Shown one piece after another: positions 51,333 through 60,735 of a DNA stretch of 64,000 bases. Numbering within the stretch: the first letter of the stretch is position 1; every line of letters begins with the position of its first letter. Source of the stretch: G965212025 sp965212025 (GTDB lineage: Bacteria; Pseudomonadota; Gammaproteobacteria; Poriferisulfidales; Oxydemutatoraceae); assembly GCA_965212025.1 (NCBI GenBank), contig OZ243039.1, positions 992,001 through 1,056,000 of the forward strand, given 5' to 3'. A program made the translations under genes and the position numbers. The notes beneath the pieces are model-generated. The model ran no database searches. It saw only the letters and a list, made by a program, of their open reading frames with translations, and had not been told where the DNA came from.

Positions 51333-52452
51333 TTCCGGTGGGTGGCAGCTCTGCAGGTTCGGAAACAGCGGTGCTGTACTGCGTTCCGCATTCATGTACG
51401 GTTTCAACCAATGCGGCCACGCTTTCCAGCTCGGCTTGCGGGGTAATGCCATGACCGAGGTTGAAAACGTGTCCGGCGCCGGCTCCGTAGGAGGCGAGAA
51501 CCGCTTGTGCCTCACTGCGCACCACTTCTGGAGAAGCGAGCAGGATTTGCGGGTCAAGGTTGCCTTGCAGTGCCACTTTCTGGCGTGTCATACGGCGTGC
51601 GCGCCCCAGATCGACAGTCCAGTCCACTCCCAGCGCGTCGCTGCCGCTGTCGGCGAGGTGGTCGAGCCAGGCGCCGCCCCCTTTGGTAAACAAAATGACC
51701 GGAATGCGTTCTCCGTTCCGGCTGCGAGTGAGCTTTGCCATGACCCGCTGCGATGGAGCCAGCGAAAAACGCAGAAACTTGTTTTCTGCGAGCAGCCCGC
51801 CCCAACTGTCAAAAATCATAGCCACACGGGCACCAGACTCTATTTGCGCGTTCAAAGATGAAGCAATGCTGTCGCACAGCATATCGAGCAACATGTCCAG
51901 CAGATCCGGGCGCTCAAACATCATGCGCTTGGCGTACGGGAAGTTCTGTTTTGAAGAGCCGTCAACCATGTACGCCGCCAGTGTCCAGGGGCTTCCGCAG
52001 AAGCCGATGAGTGGCAATCTTCCATTCAGCTCTGTGCAGACGGAACGGATTGCCGTACATAGGTAGTCGAGGTCTTCTGTCGCGTCCACTGTGCGCAATT
52101 TTTTCAAATCTCTCTCGCACCGTATCGGTTCCGGGAAAAACGGACCACTTCCTTCCTTGAAATCCAGCGTCATCCCCATGGCTTCAGATACGACCAGGAT
52201 GTCGGAGAAAATAATCGCGGCATCCAGAGGGAACCTTCGCAAAGGCTGAAGGGTTGCCTCACACACAAACTCGGGGGTTTTGCACAGTCGCAAAAAAGAA
52301 CCCGCCTGTTCTCGCAACTTGCGGTATTCGGGGAGGTAACGCCCTGCTTGGCGCATCATCCAGATCGGAACGGTTGGACAGGGTTCCTTGAACAGGGCAT
52401 GAATCAGGAGGTCGTTTGGAGTGCTCCTCGCCTGCGTATCGGTCGGGGACAA
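51325..52452 (-). CDS. hemE: Uroporphyrinogen decarboxylase
   Basis: A 375-residue haem-pathway enzyme converting uroporphyrinogen III to coproporphyrinogen III. Signatures are PIWMMRQAGRYLPEYR, LQPLRRFPLDAAIIFSDIL and GFCGSPWTLAAYM, with GVDWTVDLGRAR and LGHGITPQ later. The start is a TTG at 52452, which gives the family length; there is no nearby ATG. It lies 29 bp after gltD. Confidence 0.96.
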   Translation of the reverse strand: MSPTDTQARSTPNDLLIHALFKEPCPTVPIWMMRQAGRYLPEYRKLREQAGSFLRLCKTPEFVCEATLQPLRRFPLDAAIIFSDILVVSEAMGMTLDFKEGSGPFFPEPIRCERDLKKLRTVDATEDLDYLCTAIRSVCTELNGRLPLIGFCGSPWTLAAYMVDGSSKQNFPYAKRMMFERPDLLDMLLDMLCDSIASSLNAQIESGARVAMIFDSWGGLLAENKFLRFSLAPSQRVMAKLTRSRNGERIPVILFTKGGGAWLDHLADSGSDALGVDWTVDLGRARRMTRQKVALQGNLDPQILLASPEVVRSEAQAVLASYGAGAGHVFNLGHGITPQAELESVAALVETVHECGTQYSTAVSEPAELPPTGNA

Positions 52453-52481
52453 ACTTTAGGCGGGTCTTGAGTTTCCAGGCA

Positions 52482-53891
52482 TCAGGCGCAGATGTAGTCC
52501 AGGATTCCTGTCGCTGCCTTCCTGCCGTCATAAACGGCGGTGACAACGAGGTCTGCGCCGTGCACCATGTCGCCGCCGGCAAACACTTTAGGGTTTGCCG
52601 TTTGAAGTTTCATGGGGGTGTTGTGGTCTGCGACTATGCGTCCGTTGGCGTGTGTGCTAATTCCGGATTCTGTCAGCCAGGGTGGAGGACCAGGCCGGAA
52701 CCCAAACGCCAGGATGACGACGTCGGCAGAGATTGTTTCTTCGTCTCCGGGGATGACTTTTAACGGTTGGCTACGCCCGGGAAGAGTACCGGGTTCGGTG
52801 CTGGTGCGAGCAAAGCGAACAGTTTTCCTGTCTCCGTCTTCACTGATTGAGATGGGCAGGAGATTGAATAAAAAATTCACGCCTTCCTCACGCGCGTTTT
52901 TGACTTCCCGTCTTGAGCCGGGCATGTCTTTTTCCGAACGGCGGTAAGTACAGGTGACCGATGCTGCCTCTGAGCGTACGGAAGTCCGGTTACAGTCCAT
53001 GGCGGTATCACCGCCGCCCAGAACCAGGACATGCTTCCCGCGTATGTCTACAAGTTCATCGCGCGAATATTCGAAGCCCATTTGTTTGCTAATGGAGGCC
53101 ACCAAAAACGGCAATGCCTTGCGAACTCCCTGCTGGTTTTCTCCAGGGAAATTTCCTGGTACCGGCACGTAGGTACCCATGCCGAGGAAAACCGCGTCGT
53201 AGTTTTCAAGTAGAGATGGAAACGGAATGTCGCTGCCAATTTTCTTGCCCAGGCGAAATTCGACACCCATGCCTTCCAAAATCTTGCGTCGGCGTAAAAC
53301 GACTTTTTTTTCCAGTTTGAATGGCGGGATGCCGAAAGTCAGCAAGCCGCCAATTTCCGGATAGAGGTCAAAAACAACCGCTTTTACGCCATTTCTTGCC
53401 AGGACATCCGCACAGGAAAGTCCGGCTGGACCAGCCCCGACAATGGCGACCTGTTTTCCAGTCGCGATAACCTGAGAAAGGTCAGGAGTCCAGCCAGCCT
53501 CAAAAGCTGCGTCGGTGATGTACTTTTCCACTGACCCGATGGTGACCGCACCAAACCCGTCATTCAGTGTGCAGGCTTCTTCGCACAAGCGATCCTGGGG
53601 GCAGATTCTGCCGCAGATTTCCGGCAGGGAATTAGTTTGGTGGCACAGCTCCGCGGCTTCGATAAGCTTGCCTTCTTCGACCAGCTTCAGCCATTCCGGA
53701 ATATGATTTTGGACAGGACACTTCCATGAACAATAGGGGTTGCCGCACTCAATGCAGCGTCCTGACTGCTGTTCGGCCTCAGCTGGCTGGAATGGTTTGT
53801 AAATCTCGTCAAAGTGCTTCAGGCGGATAACCGAAGGCATCTTCTCCGGGCCTTTGCGAGGCAGATTTATGTATTGAAGAAGGTCTGCCAA
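52482..53891 (-). CDS. gltD: Glutamate synthase small subunit (GltD-type)
   Basis: A 469-residue FAD and NADPH-binding iron-sulfur protein. The N-terminal cysteine clusters are CIECGNPYCSWKCPVQN and CGRICPQDRLCEEAC. The FAD site is VAIVGAGPAGLSCAD, the NADPH site LVLGGGDTAMDC, and KVFAGGDMVHGADLVV closes the FAD domain. It would pass electrons to GltB in glutamate synthesis. No gltB is in the window, so a stand-alone homologue is possible. TTG start at 53891; ATG at 53840 is an alternative. Confidence 0.93.
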   Translation of the reverse strand: MADLLQYINLPRKGPEKMPSVIRLKHFDEIYKPFQPAEAEQQSGRCIECGNPYCSWKCPVQNHIPEWLKLVEEGKLIEAAELCHQTNSLPEICGRICPQDRLCEEACTLNDGFGAVTIGSVEKYITDAAFEAGWTPDLSQVIATGKQVAIVGAGPAGLSCADVLARNGVKAVVFDLYPEIGGLLTFGIPPFKLEKKVVLRRRKILEGMGVEFRLGKKIGSDIPFPSLLENYDAVFLGMGTYVPVPGNFPGENQQGVRKALPFLVASISKQMGFEYSRDELVDIRGKHVLVLGGGDTAMDCNRTSVRSEAASVTCTYRRSEKDMPGSRREVKNAREEGVNFLFNLLPISISEDGDRKTVRFARTSTEPGTLPGRSQPLKVIPGDEETISADVVILAFGFRPGPPPWLTESGISTHANGRIVADHNTPMKLQTANPKVFAGGDMVHGADLVVTAVYDGRKAATGILDYICA

Positions 53892-53925
53892 GCTCTGACT
53901 TGAAGTGCAGCTGACGCGTCAGACC

Positions 53926-54156
53926 TTATATCCTGCTTGGGTTGGAGGTACCCCCTGTCCAGGATTCAGAACCCACGTGCCTTTTTCGGCTACGTTTGCG
54001 AGCGAGTATCAGCTTGCGCTTGCGAGCCTCCGCAGGTTTTTCGTAACACTCCCTACGCCTGACTTCCGCCAGTATGCCGGCCTTTTCACACGAGCGTCTA
54101 AAGCGACGCAGCGCAATATCAACGGACTCGTTATCCCTTAGTCTTATGCTCGGCAT
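53926..54156 (-). CDS. rpsU: 30S ribosomal protein S21
   Basis: A 76-residue basic protein with the S21 pattern: MPSIRLRDNESVDIALRRF, FRRSCEKAGIL, RRRECYEKPAEARKRK. S21 lies near the mRNA/16S anti-Shine-Dalgarno helix and aids initiation. It is about 5 residues longer than the E. coli form, ending in a non-basic GGTSNPSRI tail. It precedes gltD by 34 bp; in E. coli it instead leads dnaG-rpoD. The 236 bp upstream of it (54157-54392) should hold its promoter, but I see no convincing boxes. Confidence 0.95.
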   Translation of the reverse strand: MPSIRLRDNESVDIALRRFRRSCEKAGILAEVRRRECYEKPAEARKRKLILARKRSRKRHVGSESWTGGTSNPSRI

Positions 54157-54392
54157 TTCCCCCTCGGTTGGTTAGCAGTCTTGGTTGAAGACAACCCTGT
54201 CATTCTATATCGGCTTAGACCCTGTCGGCAAGCTCATTGGATCACGCGGACGGCTATGACGCCGTCTGCCAGCAACAGGGTTGTGGTACCGTGATGACGG
54301 TGCCTGCCCAAGTGTTCCGCATGGTTTTCGTACCCCGTACATATAAGTATGGTGCATCATGCAGCATCGCTTTGGATGCCAACGTGAGGGTT

Positions 54393-57300
54393 TTACCTGA
54401 CCAATCCTCCAAGAAACACTTTCAGGCGGAGTCTCGTAATGAGGTTGGCACTGCGCGTTATTTTGAGCTTGTGGTCGCGGCTTTGACTGCCGGCAGCCAC
54501 GCGTATATTGAACGTCGCTTCATTGTGGGCTTTCGGAATCGTCAGTTTCAGCTCGGCTTGACCGGAACCGTGGTGTTTAGCGAACTTTGCCGAGACTCCT
54601 GGTGGCAGGTCGCCAACCAGGCTCCAGGCTAATCCGGCACGCGGAAGCAGGGTGCTCAGTAGCACCGTCAGCTCTTGACTGCGGAATGGGATGGTTTTTT
54701 CCAGGAACTGGTCTTGGGCAAGCGCTGGTAAAGTACGATCGCTTAACATGCGCACAACCATCTGGTCTGTTTTGTCGGGGTCGGCCGCATCACTGACTTT
54801 GACCAGGAAACTGGTCCCATCTAACGGGAATTCTCCAAGCATCCCGTAGTACACCAGCATTTCAGATCTGCCTGGGTACGTTAATACGTTGCTTTCGCTG
54901 TCAGCACTTATAAGTTGCGCCATCACGCGGTTGTCATGGGGATTGACAAGTTCCCATTTCAAAGCCTGCCCGACGCTCCCTTGGGCAACCAAGTGTATAA
55001 CCACTGCCTGTAATTCCTGGGCAAGGTAGATATTTATTGAGTCAGCGTCTAAAACGCTACTGCCAGAAATTTGGATGATTACCGGCGGTGAATTTACTTG
55101 GCGAACGATAAGTCGTATTGAGGTAGTGCTGCCCAGTCTGTCTCTGGCTGATACTATGAATTGCCCTGTTGACCTTGATCCTTCCGGGCGCATGAACTGC
55201 ACTTTGGCTATAGGACCCTTGGCAGTGGCAACTTGGTTGTTGACAAGGAAGTTGAGCGTACTTTCTTCAGGCGTACCTGTAACCCGCTTTGCGGTCCACT
55301 CCAGCGAATCCAAATCCTCCGGGTAGTGGGTGTCGGCATATAACTGAAGGGATACTTGACGTTGGTCTGCCAGAATTTCCAAATACTGCTCTTTATTCCC
55401 TGATATGGTCGGGGGATTGCTCGGTTTTAGAAAAACTGCGATTGTGGAAAATCCATTTTCCCCTATGGCTTCCACGGAGAAATCGTCATTTTCCTGAATT
55501 TCTTCGCCTGGCTGATACACCACGGTGATCTGGGTGCCCATCCCCTGGGTGGCACAGATATCCCTGTCTTCCTCCGATAGGAAACATGCCCATCCTTTCC
55601 GTGGGGCGTGGTTTGGTGAAATCCGCCATGTCAGGGAATCTGCTGTGGGAGCCAAGGCGCTTAAAACCAATCGCAGTTCCGAGCTCTCGCCAGAAGTCAC
55701 CTGCAGTTCTGTTTTACGATCAGCCAGGATCCGTGGTTGCGAGTCCGACGAAAGTCCCGTGACAAAGCTCCGCTCTGTTACCGTGTCTCCTTCTTCGTTG
55801 GAGAGAGTGATCCTGTAATAGGCATTACTGATCAAGTCTGAAAATATTGTTCCTGCCGACTGTATCCCGTTGCCCACACTGACAGAGCGCGTTGCGACCG
55901 GCTCAGGATTTTCCTCCTGAAAAATACGAATGAGGTATTTCGCCTGTACGTTAACGGCGTCGCCAGAAACGGCCACGGTAATATCTGCTTCCGTCACACC
56001 TGCCTGAATCTGGATTTCAGGTTTTTCCGGTGGGTTCGGCAAACGAAAATGGCTGTTGGCCGGATGACTGGCAACCCCCATAACGTGTGTGCGAACAGAA
56101 TAGCTGACCGTGCTGCCATCTCCGTGCCTATCGCGGAGCCTAACCAGGTGTTCATCGGGGACTGTGGCGTATGTGGAGGTGATGTTCCGGGTCAGTCCCG
56201 AGATTTCCAGCTCGTGAAAGTCCACCAAAGGCTCTGAGCTTTGCCACTCCAGCATCAGGCTGGTGAAAGACGCAAAGCTGGCTGCCAGACCTGTTGGTGC
56301 CGCAGGAATCTTTGTCAGCTTTTCGTGGCTGTGCAGAGGAAGCGTGCTACCGCTTCCAAAATGCCAGGAGTCTGTATCCCAGCCGGAATACGTCACGGCT
56401 CCAGCACACGTCTTGCCTGGCTCCGTTGGGCATTTTAGTTGTGTCAGGGTGCGCGGAAAGCTTCTCCGAATGTCTCCAATATTTATGTCTCCGATATTTG
56501 TCCCGGAGAAATCGTTCACCCTGGTGTCTCCGGCCACTTTGCCTGCCGTGTAGCTGTTATGGATGCCCCCCACGTTGTAACCCGCAAAGCCGCCTACCCA
56601 ACTTGTTCCTTGTATGGAGCCGGACGCGTAGTAGCTGTATGCAACAGTGGAAGGGTGATGATTGGTTCCCACGAAGCCGCCTACCCACTTCCGCCCTGAA
56701 ACCTTGCCGCTTGCGTGACTGTTGCTGATGTGTCCGCTGTTTGAACCGGCAAAACCACCTAAGTCATTATTTCCCGAGACTGAGCCAGTTGCGTAGCTGT
56801 GGGTGATGAAACCAAAGTTACTGCCTGTATGGCCACCCATACTACTGTTGGCAAAATCGTTTCCGGGGTCGCCCGTTCCGCTAACCGAGCCAGTTGCGTA
56901 ACTGTAGCTGATAGTTCCGCTATTGGCTCCTGTGAGTCCCCCCGTGGCGCGATTTCCTGCGACTGTCCCTGTGGCATGGCTATGGGTGATGGTTCCACTT
57001 GTCCTGTTTTCCCCCACCAGACCGCCAATAGCCCGGGAAGAACCGACCACCTGCCCGGTCGCGTAGCAATTCAGAATGTGACCCTCGTTTTTGCCTGCGA
57101 AGCCCCCTACTTGGGCGGCATTGCCACCGACCCGACCGGACGAGTCACTGTTTCTGATCGTACCGGTATTGAATCCAACGAAGCCGCCAAGGCTGTAGGA
57201 AGCGAACTGATTGCGAGCTTGTACTTCCACATGGCTGTGACTGTTACTGATCATGCCATCGTTCTGTCCCACCATGCCACCAATGCTGCCAGCCAGGAGG

Positions 57301-57884
57301 CTTCCGTTGAGAACCCCTCCTCTCACGGTACTATTTTCTATGAGCCCTTTGTTGTTATGTCCTGCCAGGGAACCTACGAGGGATTTGCCAGTGGTTTGTG
57401 AATCTGCCAAGATGATTTGTTGCAAAGAGCTTTCTTCTTCAAGGCTGGAAAACATACCCACCTTACTTTCTTCGGGAAGGTTAATGAACAGATTGCTGAT
57501 CGTGTACCCGAACCCGTTAAAAGAACCGAAAAAAGGGCCGATGGGGATAAAGCCACGCCCATCGTTCCATTCGCGGGTCTGTTTCGCTTCAATGCTGTTT
57601 GCCAGTACGTAGTGTGCTCGTGGTCTTGAGCACATTGCCTGTAACTGGTCAAGCGTGGTGATTGTGTAAGGCTCGGCTTCGGTGCCCTCGCCCACCCAAA
57701 CTGCTTGTCCAGAGACCGAAGAAGTGCATAGGTTCTGTGATGGATCAGGATCATTCTGCAAGGAGAGACTGTCCTGTGCATAAAGATTGCAAGACATGCC
57801 AAAGCAGAAGGGCAGCAGCACGGCGTAGAGCCGTGCTGCTGCCGCCCACCCCCAGAAGGTTTCTTTATTATTATTATTATTCAC
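54393..57884 (-). CDS. Large exported GLUG-repeat, fibronectin/Ig-like surface protein
   Basis: A 1163-residue predicted exported protein. The N-terminus (MNNNNNKETFWGW, then a hydrophobic stretch to about residue 36, CNLYAQ) looks like a long signal peptide. Residues 165-470 hold about ten GLUG-type units (GGFAGKNEGHILNCYATGQV, GGLVGENRTSGTITHSHATG). After that come an FN3-like region (about 525-625) and several Ig- or cadherin-like beta domains to the end. There is no LPXTG, autotransporter barrel or obvious type I secretion signal. Adhesion is likely by analogy. The GTG start is followed by five AAT codons. It is the longest gene in the window. Confidence 0.8.
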   Translation of the reverse strand: MNNNNNKETFWGWAAAARLYAVLLPFCFGMSCNLYAQDSLSLQNDPDPSQNLCTSSVSGQAVWVGEGTEAEPYTITTLDQLQAMCSRPRAHYVLANSIEAKQTREWNDGRGFIPIGPFFGSFNGFGYTISNLFINLPEESKVGMFSSLEEESSLQQIILADSQTTGKSLVGSLAGHNNKGLIENSTVRGGVLNGSLLAGSIGGMVGQNDGMISNSHSHVEVQARNQFASYSLGGFVGFNTGTIRNSDSSGRVGGNAAQVGGFAGKNEGHILNCYATGQVVGSSRAIGGLVGENRTSGTITHSHATGTVAGNRATGGLTGANSGTISYSYATGSVSGTGDPGNDFANSSMGGHTGSNFGFITHSYATGSVSGNNDLGGFAGSNSGHISNSHASGKVSGRKWVGGFVGTNHHPSTVAYSYYASGSIQGTSWVGGFAGYNVGGIHNSYTAGKVAGDTRVNDFSGTNIGDINIGDIRRSFPRTLTQLKCPTEPGKTCAGAVTYSGWDTDSWHFGSGSTLPLHSHEKLTKIPAAPTGLAASFASFTSLMLEWQSSEPLVDFHELEISGLTRNITSTYATVPDEHLVRLRDRHGDGSTVSYSVRTHVMGVASHPANSHFRLPNPPEKPEIQIQAGVTEADITVAVSGDAVNVQAKYLIRIFQEENPEPVATRSVSVGNGIQSAGTIFSDLISNAYYRITLSNEEGDTVTERSFVTGLSSDSQPRILADRKTELQVTSGESSELRLVLSALAPTADSLTWRISPNHAPRKGWACFLSEEDRDICATQGMGTQITVVYQPGEEIQENDDFSVEAIGENGFSTIAVFLKPSNPPTISGNKEQYLEILADQRQVSLQLYADTHYPEDLDSLEWTAKRVTGTPEESTLNFLVNNQVATAKGPIAKVQFMRPEGSRSTGQFIVSARDRLGSTTSIRLIVRQVNSPPVIIQISGSSVLDADSINIYLAQELQAVVIHLVAQGSVGQALKWELVNPHDNRVMAQLISADSESNVLTYPGRSEMLVYYGMLGEFPLDGTSFLVKVSDAADPDKTDQMVVRMLSDRTLPALAQDQFLEKTIPFRSQELTVLLSTLLPRAGLAWSLVGDLPPGVSAKFAKHHGSGQAELKLTIPKAHNEATFNIRVAAGSQSRDHKLKITRSANLITRLRLKVFLGGLVR

Positions 57885-58063
57885 GCTCCTTTCCTGGTGG
57901 AATTGACATTAGGCATGGGGCTTAATGTCATCGTGCACACTGCTTTCACAGATACGCACTTGTCAGCAGCAGCAAGTACATTATCTTTTGAACAGCAAAT
58001 CAATAGTCCCTTTGTGGTATTCATGAGGTTCTCCAACGCGCTGCCTGCAACTTGTGCGCGCAT
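57881..58063 (-). CDS. 60-residue frame coupled to the GLUG gene (doubtful)
   Basis: A frame ending in a TGA that overlaps the GTG start of the GLUG gene as GTGA. It reads MRAQVAGSALENLMNTTK and on through a Cys-rich middle (ICCSKDN). No family is recognised and no ribosome site stands out. The coupling is the only support, so it may be chance. Confidence 0.2.
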   Translation of the reverse strand: MRAQVAGSALENLMNTTKGLLICCSKDNVLAAADKCVSVKAVCTMTLSPMPNVNSTRKGA

Positions 58064-58488
58064 CTAATCCAACAAGGACTTTTCTCCGGTATTTAAGCCA
58101 CGTCGTAGTTGTATGGCTTCGTCAATTCAAGGTAGGTGCTATGTTCATTGGTGTCGTATGGTACGCCCGGCTGATCCTGCTCCGAATCTCGTGCTGCCAT
58201 GTAGCCTGAACGGCGTTGGATACTGGTTGCTCCTTCGCGTTGCCTTCGCGCTCGCGTATAGCGATGGCGACTTGCTTTCCGTTGCCACTGTGGCTCGTGC
58301 GCAACTTTTTGGTCATCGGGTGGGCGCTGAACGGCTCAGGAAACTCGAACAAGTCGATTGTTTACTTCGTGGTGTATGCTATGGCACCGAAGCTCAATAA
58401 CAGCAAAGGACAAACGCAGTGCCTGTAATTTTTTGTGTATCCAGGTGTATACCAGGTCGAGGTTGGCTCGGGCTTTTTCCCCGGTTCG
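58064..58488. other. 425 bp upstream of uvrD without a supported gene
   Basis: Several overlapping frames of 70-95 codons exist on both strands, but none has a ribosome site or familiar sequence. The region should hold promoters for uvrD and for the minus-strand GLUG gene. Confidence 0.45.
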
Positions 58489-60723
58489 ATGGTGCCCGGT
58501 CTCGGGAAGCAGCTTCGGCTGCGTTCCCTCTGCCACAGCGGTGCCCCCTTGCTTGATACGCTGAATGACCAGCAGAAAAAGGCGGTTACGGTTCCGTCTT
58601 CCCGGTCGGCTATGGTTTTTGCCGGTGCCGGCAGTGGCAAAACGCATGTGTTGGCGCATCGCATTGCCTGGTTGTGTGAAAGCGAAAAATTCTCGCCCAG
58701 AGATTTATTGGCGCTGACTTTTACGAACAAAGCTGCCCGTGAAATGCGTACCCGGGTTGAGCAAACTTTGGGACGTAGCGTTCAGGATCTCTGGATTGGA
58801 ACTTTTCATGGGATTTGCCATCGCCTGCTCAAGCGGCATCGGGAAGACCTTGGTCTGGCGAGCCATTTTCTGATTCTGGACGCCTCGGATCAGAGACGGT
58901 TTTTGCGTCGGGTGATGGCGAACCTAGGCGTGGACACGCAGCAAGATTACGTTAAGGAAGTGCAGTATTTTATTAACGGTTGCAAAGAGCAGGGGTGGCG
59001 AGCGAAGTCAGTGCCGCAGGAACACCTGGCGCGCCGACGGGAACATTTACGCATATACGCAGCCTATGAAAATGGCTGTCGCCAGTCCAACCTTGTCGAT
59101 TTTGCAGAACTACTCTTGCGCAGCTATGAAATGTTTTCGGATTGTGAAGGGATTTTGCGCAGTTACCGCTCGCGTTTTCGTTGTCTGTTGGTCGACGAAT
59201 TTCAAGATACGAACCAGATGCAATACAAGTGGTTGCGCAGACTTGCCGGTGAAGAAGTGCCTTTATTTGTAGTGGGGGACGACGATCAGTCGATCTACGG
59301 CTGGCGAGGAGCCGATGCCGAAAACTTCAACAAATTCCGACGCCACTTCAAGGATGTGTGCGTGCAAAAGTTGGAGCAGAACTACCGCTCTACGAAAATG
59401 ATTTTGGATGCGGCGAATCATTTGATTGAAAATAATCAGAATCGGAACGGGAAAAAGCTTTGGACTGACGGAGATAGGGGCGAGCCGGTGATGGTTTTTA
59501 CTGCCCGTAACGAAGGAGAAGAAGCGGCTTTCGTGGCTTCGAAAGCCCAGGAGTGGGTTGATTCGGGTCGGAAGTACACCGAAGCTGCGGTGTTGTATCG
59601 CTCCAACGCGCAGTCTCGGGTGTTTGAATCGGAACTGCTCAAGCAAAATATTCCGTATCGCATCTATGGTGGCCTACGGTTTTTTGAGCGTTCTGTCATC
59701 AAGGATGCCCTTGCGTATCTGTGTTTGCTTTGTAACTTCGAAGGCGATCATTTTTTGGTCAGGATCATCAATACCCCGGCGCGTGGGATCGGGCTGCGCA
59801 AACTCAGTGATTTGCGTGCGGTCGCCGAAGAGCGCGCTTGCAGCTATTGGAAGGCGCTGGAAATTTTGGCCACGCAAAGCGGCGAGTCGAAATACAAAGT
59901 GCTTACAGGCTTCCGTCAACTGATGACGGGTTTGCGTGACGCTGTTCAAAACCAGCCGCTTGTTGAACAGGTCAAACTGGTGATTGAGAAAAGCGGCTTG
60001 TTGGCGCATCACCGTGCTGATTTGTCCGAAACAGGAAGGTCGAACGTGGAGTATCTGCGGGAATTGGTCAATGCCGCACGGCAAGCGGCGTTCGATCATT
60101 CTGCCTCTGAGGACAACCTGTCTCCGCTGGAGAATTTCCTGGCACAGGCGACTTTGGAGTCCGGCGGTGCCCAGAATGAGGGGCATGAAGACTGCCTGAG
60201 TTTGATGACTTTGCATTCCGCCAAAGGTCTGGAATTTCCTTTGGTGTTTCTGGTTGGGATGGAAGAAGAGCTGTTTCCGCACAGGCGCGCGCTCAATGAG
60301 CACGGTGGTCTGGAAGAAGAGCGTCGTCTTTGTTACGTGGGAATGACACGGGCAAAGGAAAGTCTGTTTATGAGCTATTGTGAAGAGCGTTATGTTTTTG
60401 GATCCAGATCCAAAAACCATCGCTCACGCTTCATTGCGGAAGTCCCTGAGGAATGCATACGCGATCTTTGCCCTGAACGCCGGTATGCTCGGGGTTCGGT
60501 TGTGGGTAGCGGTAAATTTGAAGCAGGTGAAACTTTTCGCGTTGAGTTGCCATTGCAGCGTGGCATGATGGTTCGTCATGCCAGCCTGGGAGACGGCTGG
60601 GTCACCGATTTTTCAGGCCATGGCGAGACTTTGCGTGCTCTGGTGCGTTTTCGGAACGGTCCCAGCAAATGGGTGTTGTGGAGCTATGGCGGCCTGGAAA
60701 TCTTGGAACATGGACTCGACTGA
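58489..60723 (+). CDS. uvrD: UvrD/Rep-type superfamily 1A DNA helicase
   Basis: A 744-residue 3'-5' helicase acting in mismatch and nucleotide excision repair. Motif order: LNDQQKKAV (Q motif), Walker A GAGSGKTHVLAHR, Ia LTFTNKAAREM, II VDEFQDTNQMQY, III VGDDDQSIYGWRGA, IV QNYRS, V TLHSAKGLEFPLVFLVG, VI YVGMTRAKESL. The C-terminus has GMMVRHASLGDGWV and VLWSYGGLEIL, the UvrD-type RNA polymerase-binding Tudor region. The exact start is uncertain; the domain begins at about 58552, and a TTG at 58549 is possible. It is followed 12 bp later by the TRAP binding protein gene. Confidence 0.94.
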   Translation: MVPGLGKQLRLRSLCHSGAPLLDTLNDQQKKAVTVPSSRSAMVFAGAGSGKTHVLAHRIAWLCESEKFSPRDLLALTFTNKAAREMRTRVEQTLGRSVQDLWIGTFHGICHRLLKRHREDLGLASHFLILDASDQRRFLRRVMANLGVDTQQDYVKEVQYFINGCKEQGWRAKSVPQEHLARRREHLRIYAAYENGCRQSNLVDFAELLLRSYEMFSDCEGILRSYRSRFRCLLVDEFQDTNQMQYKWLRRLAGEEVPLFVVGDDDQSIYGWRGADAENFNKFRRHFKDVCVQKLEQNYRSTKMILDAANHLIENNQNRNGKKLWTDGDRGEPVMVFTARNEGEEAAFVASKAQEWVDSGRKYTEAAVLYRSNAQSRVFESELLKQNIPYRIYGGLRFFERSVIKDALAYLCLLCNFEGDHFLVRIINTPARGIGLRKLSDLRAVAEERACSYWKALEILATQSGESKYKVLTGFRQLMTGLRDAVQNQPLVEQVKLVIEKSGLLAHHRADLSETGRSNVEYLRELVNAARQAAFDHSASEDNLSPLENFLAQATLESGGAQNEGHEDCLSLMTLHSAKGLEFPLVFLVGMEEELFPHRRALNEHGGLEEERRLCYVGMTRAKESLFMSYCEERYVFGSRSKNHRSRFIAEVPEECIRDLCPERRYARGSVVGSGKFEAGETFRVELPLQRGMMVRHASLGDGWVTDFSGHGETLRALVRFRNGPSKWVLWSYGGLEILEHGLD

Positions 60724-60735
60724 GGCGGGAGAAAA

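Noticed and set aside
58113..58434. Small genes upstream of uvrD
   Set aside because: Frames on both strands overlap one another, none starts well or resembles a known family.
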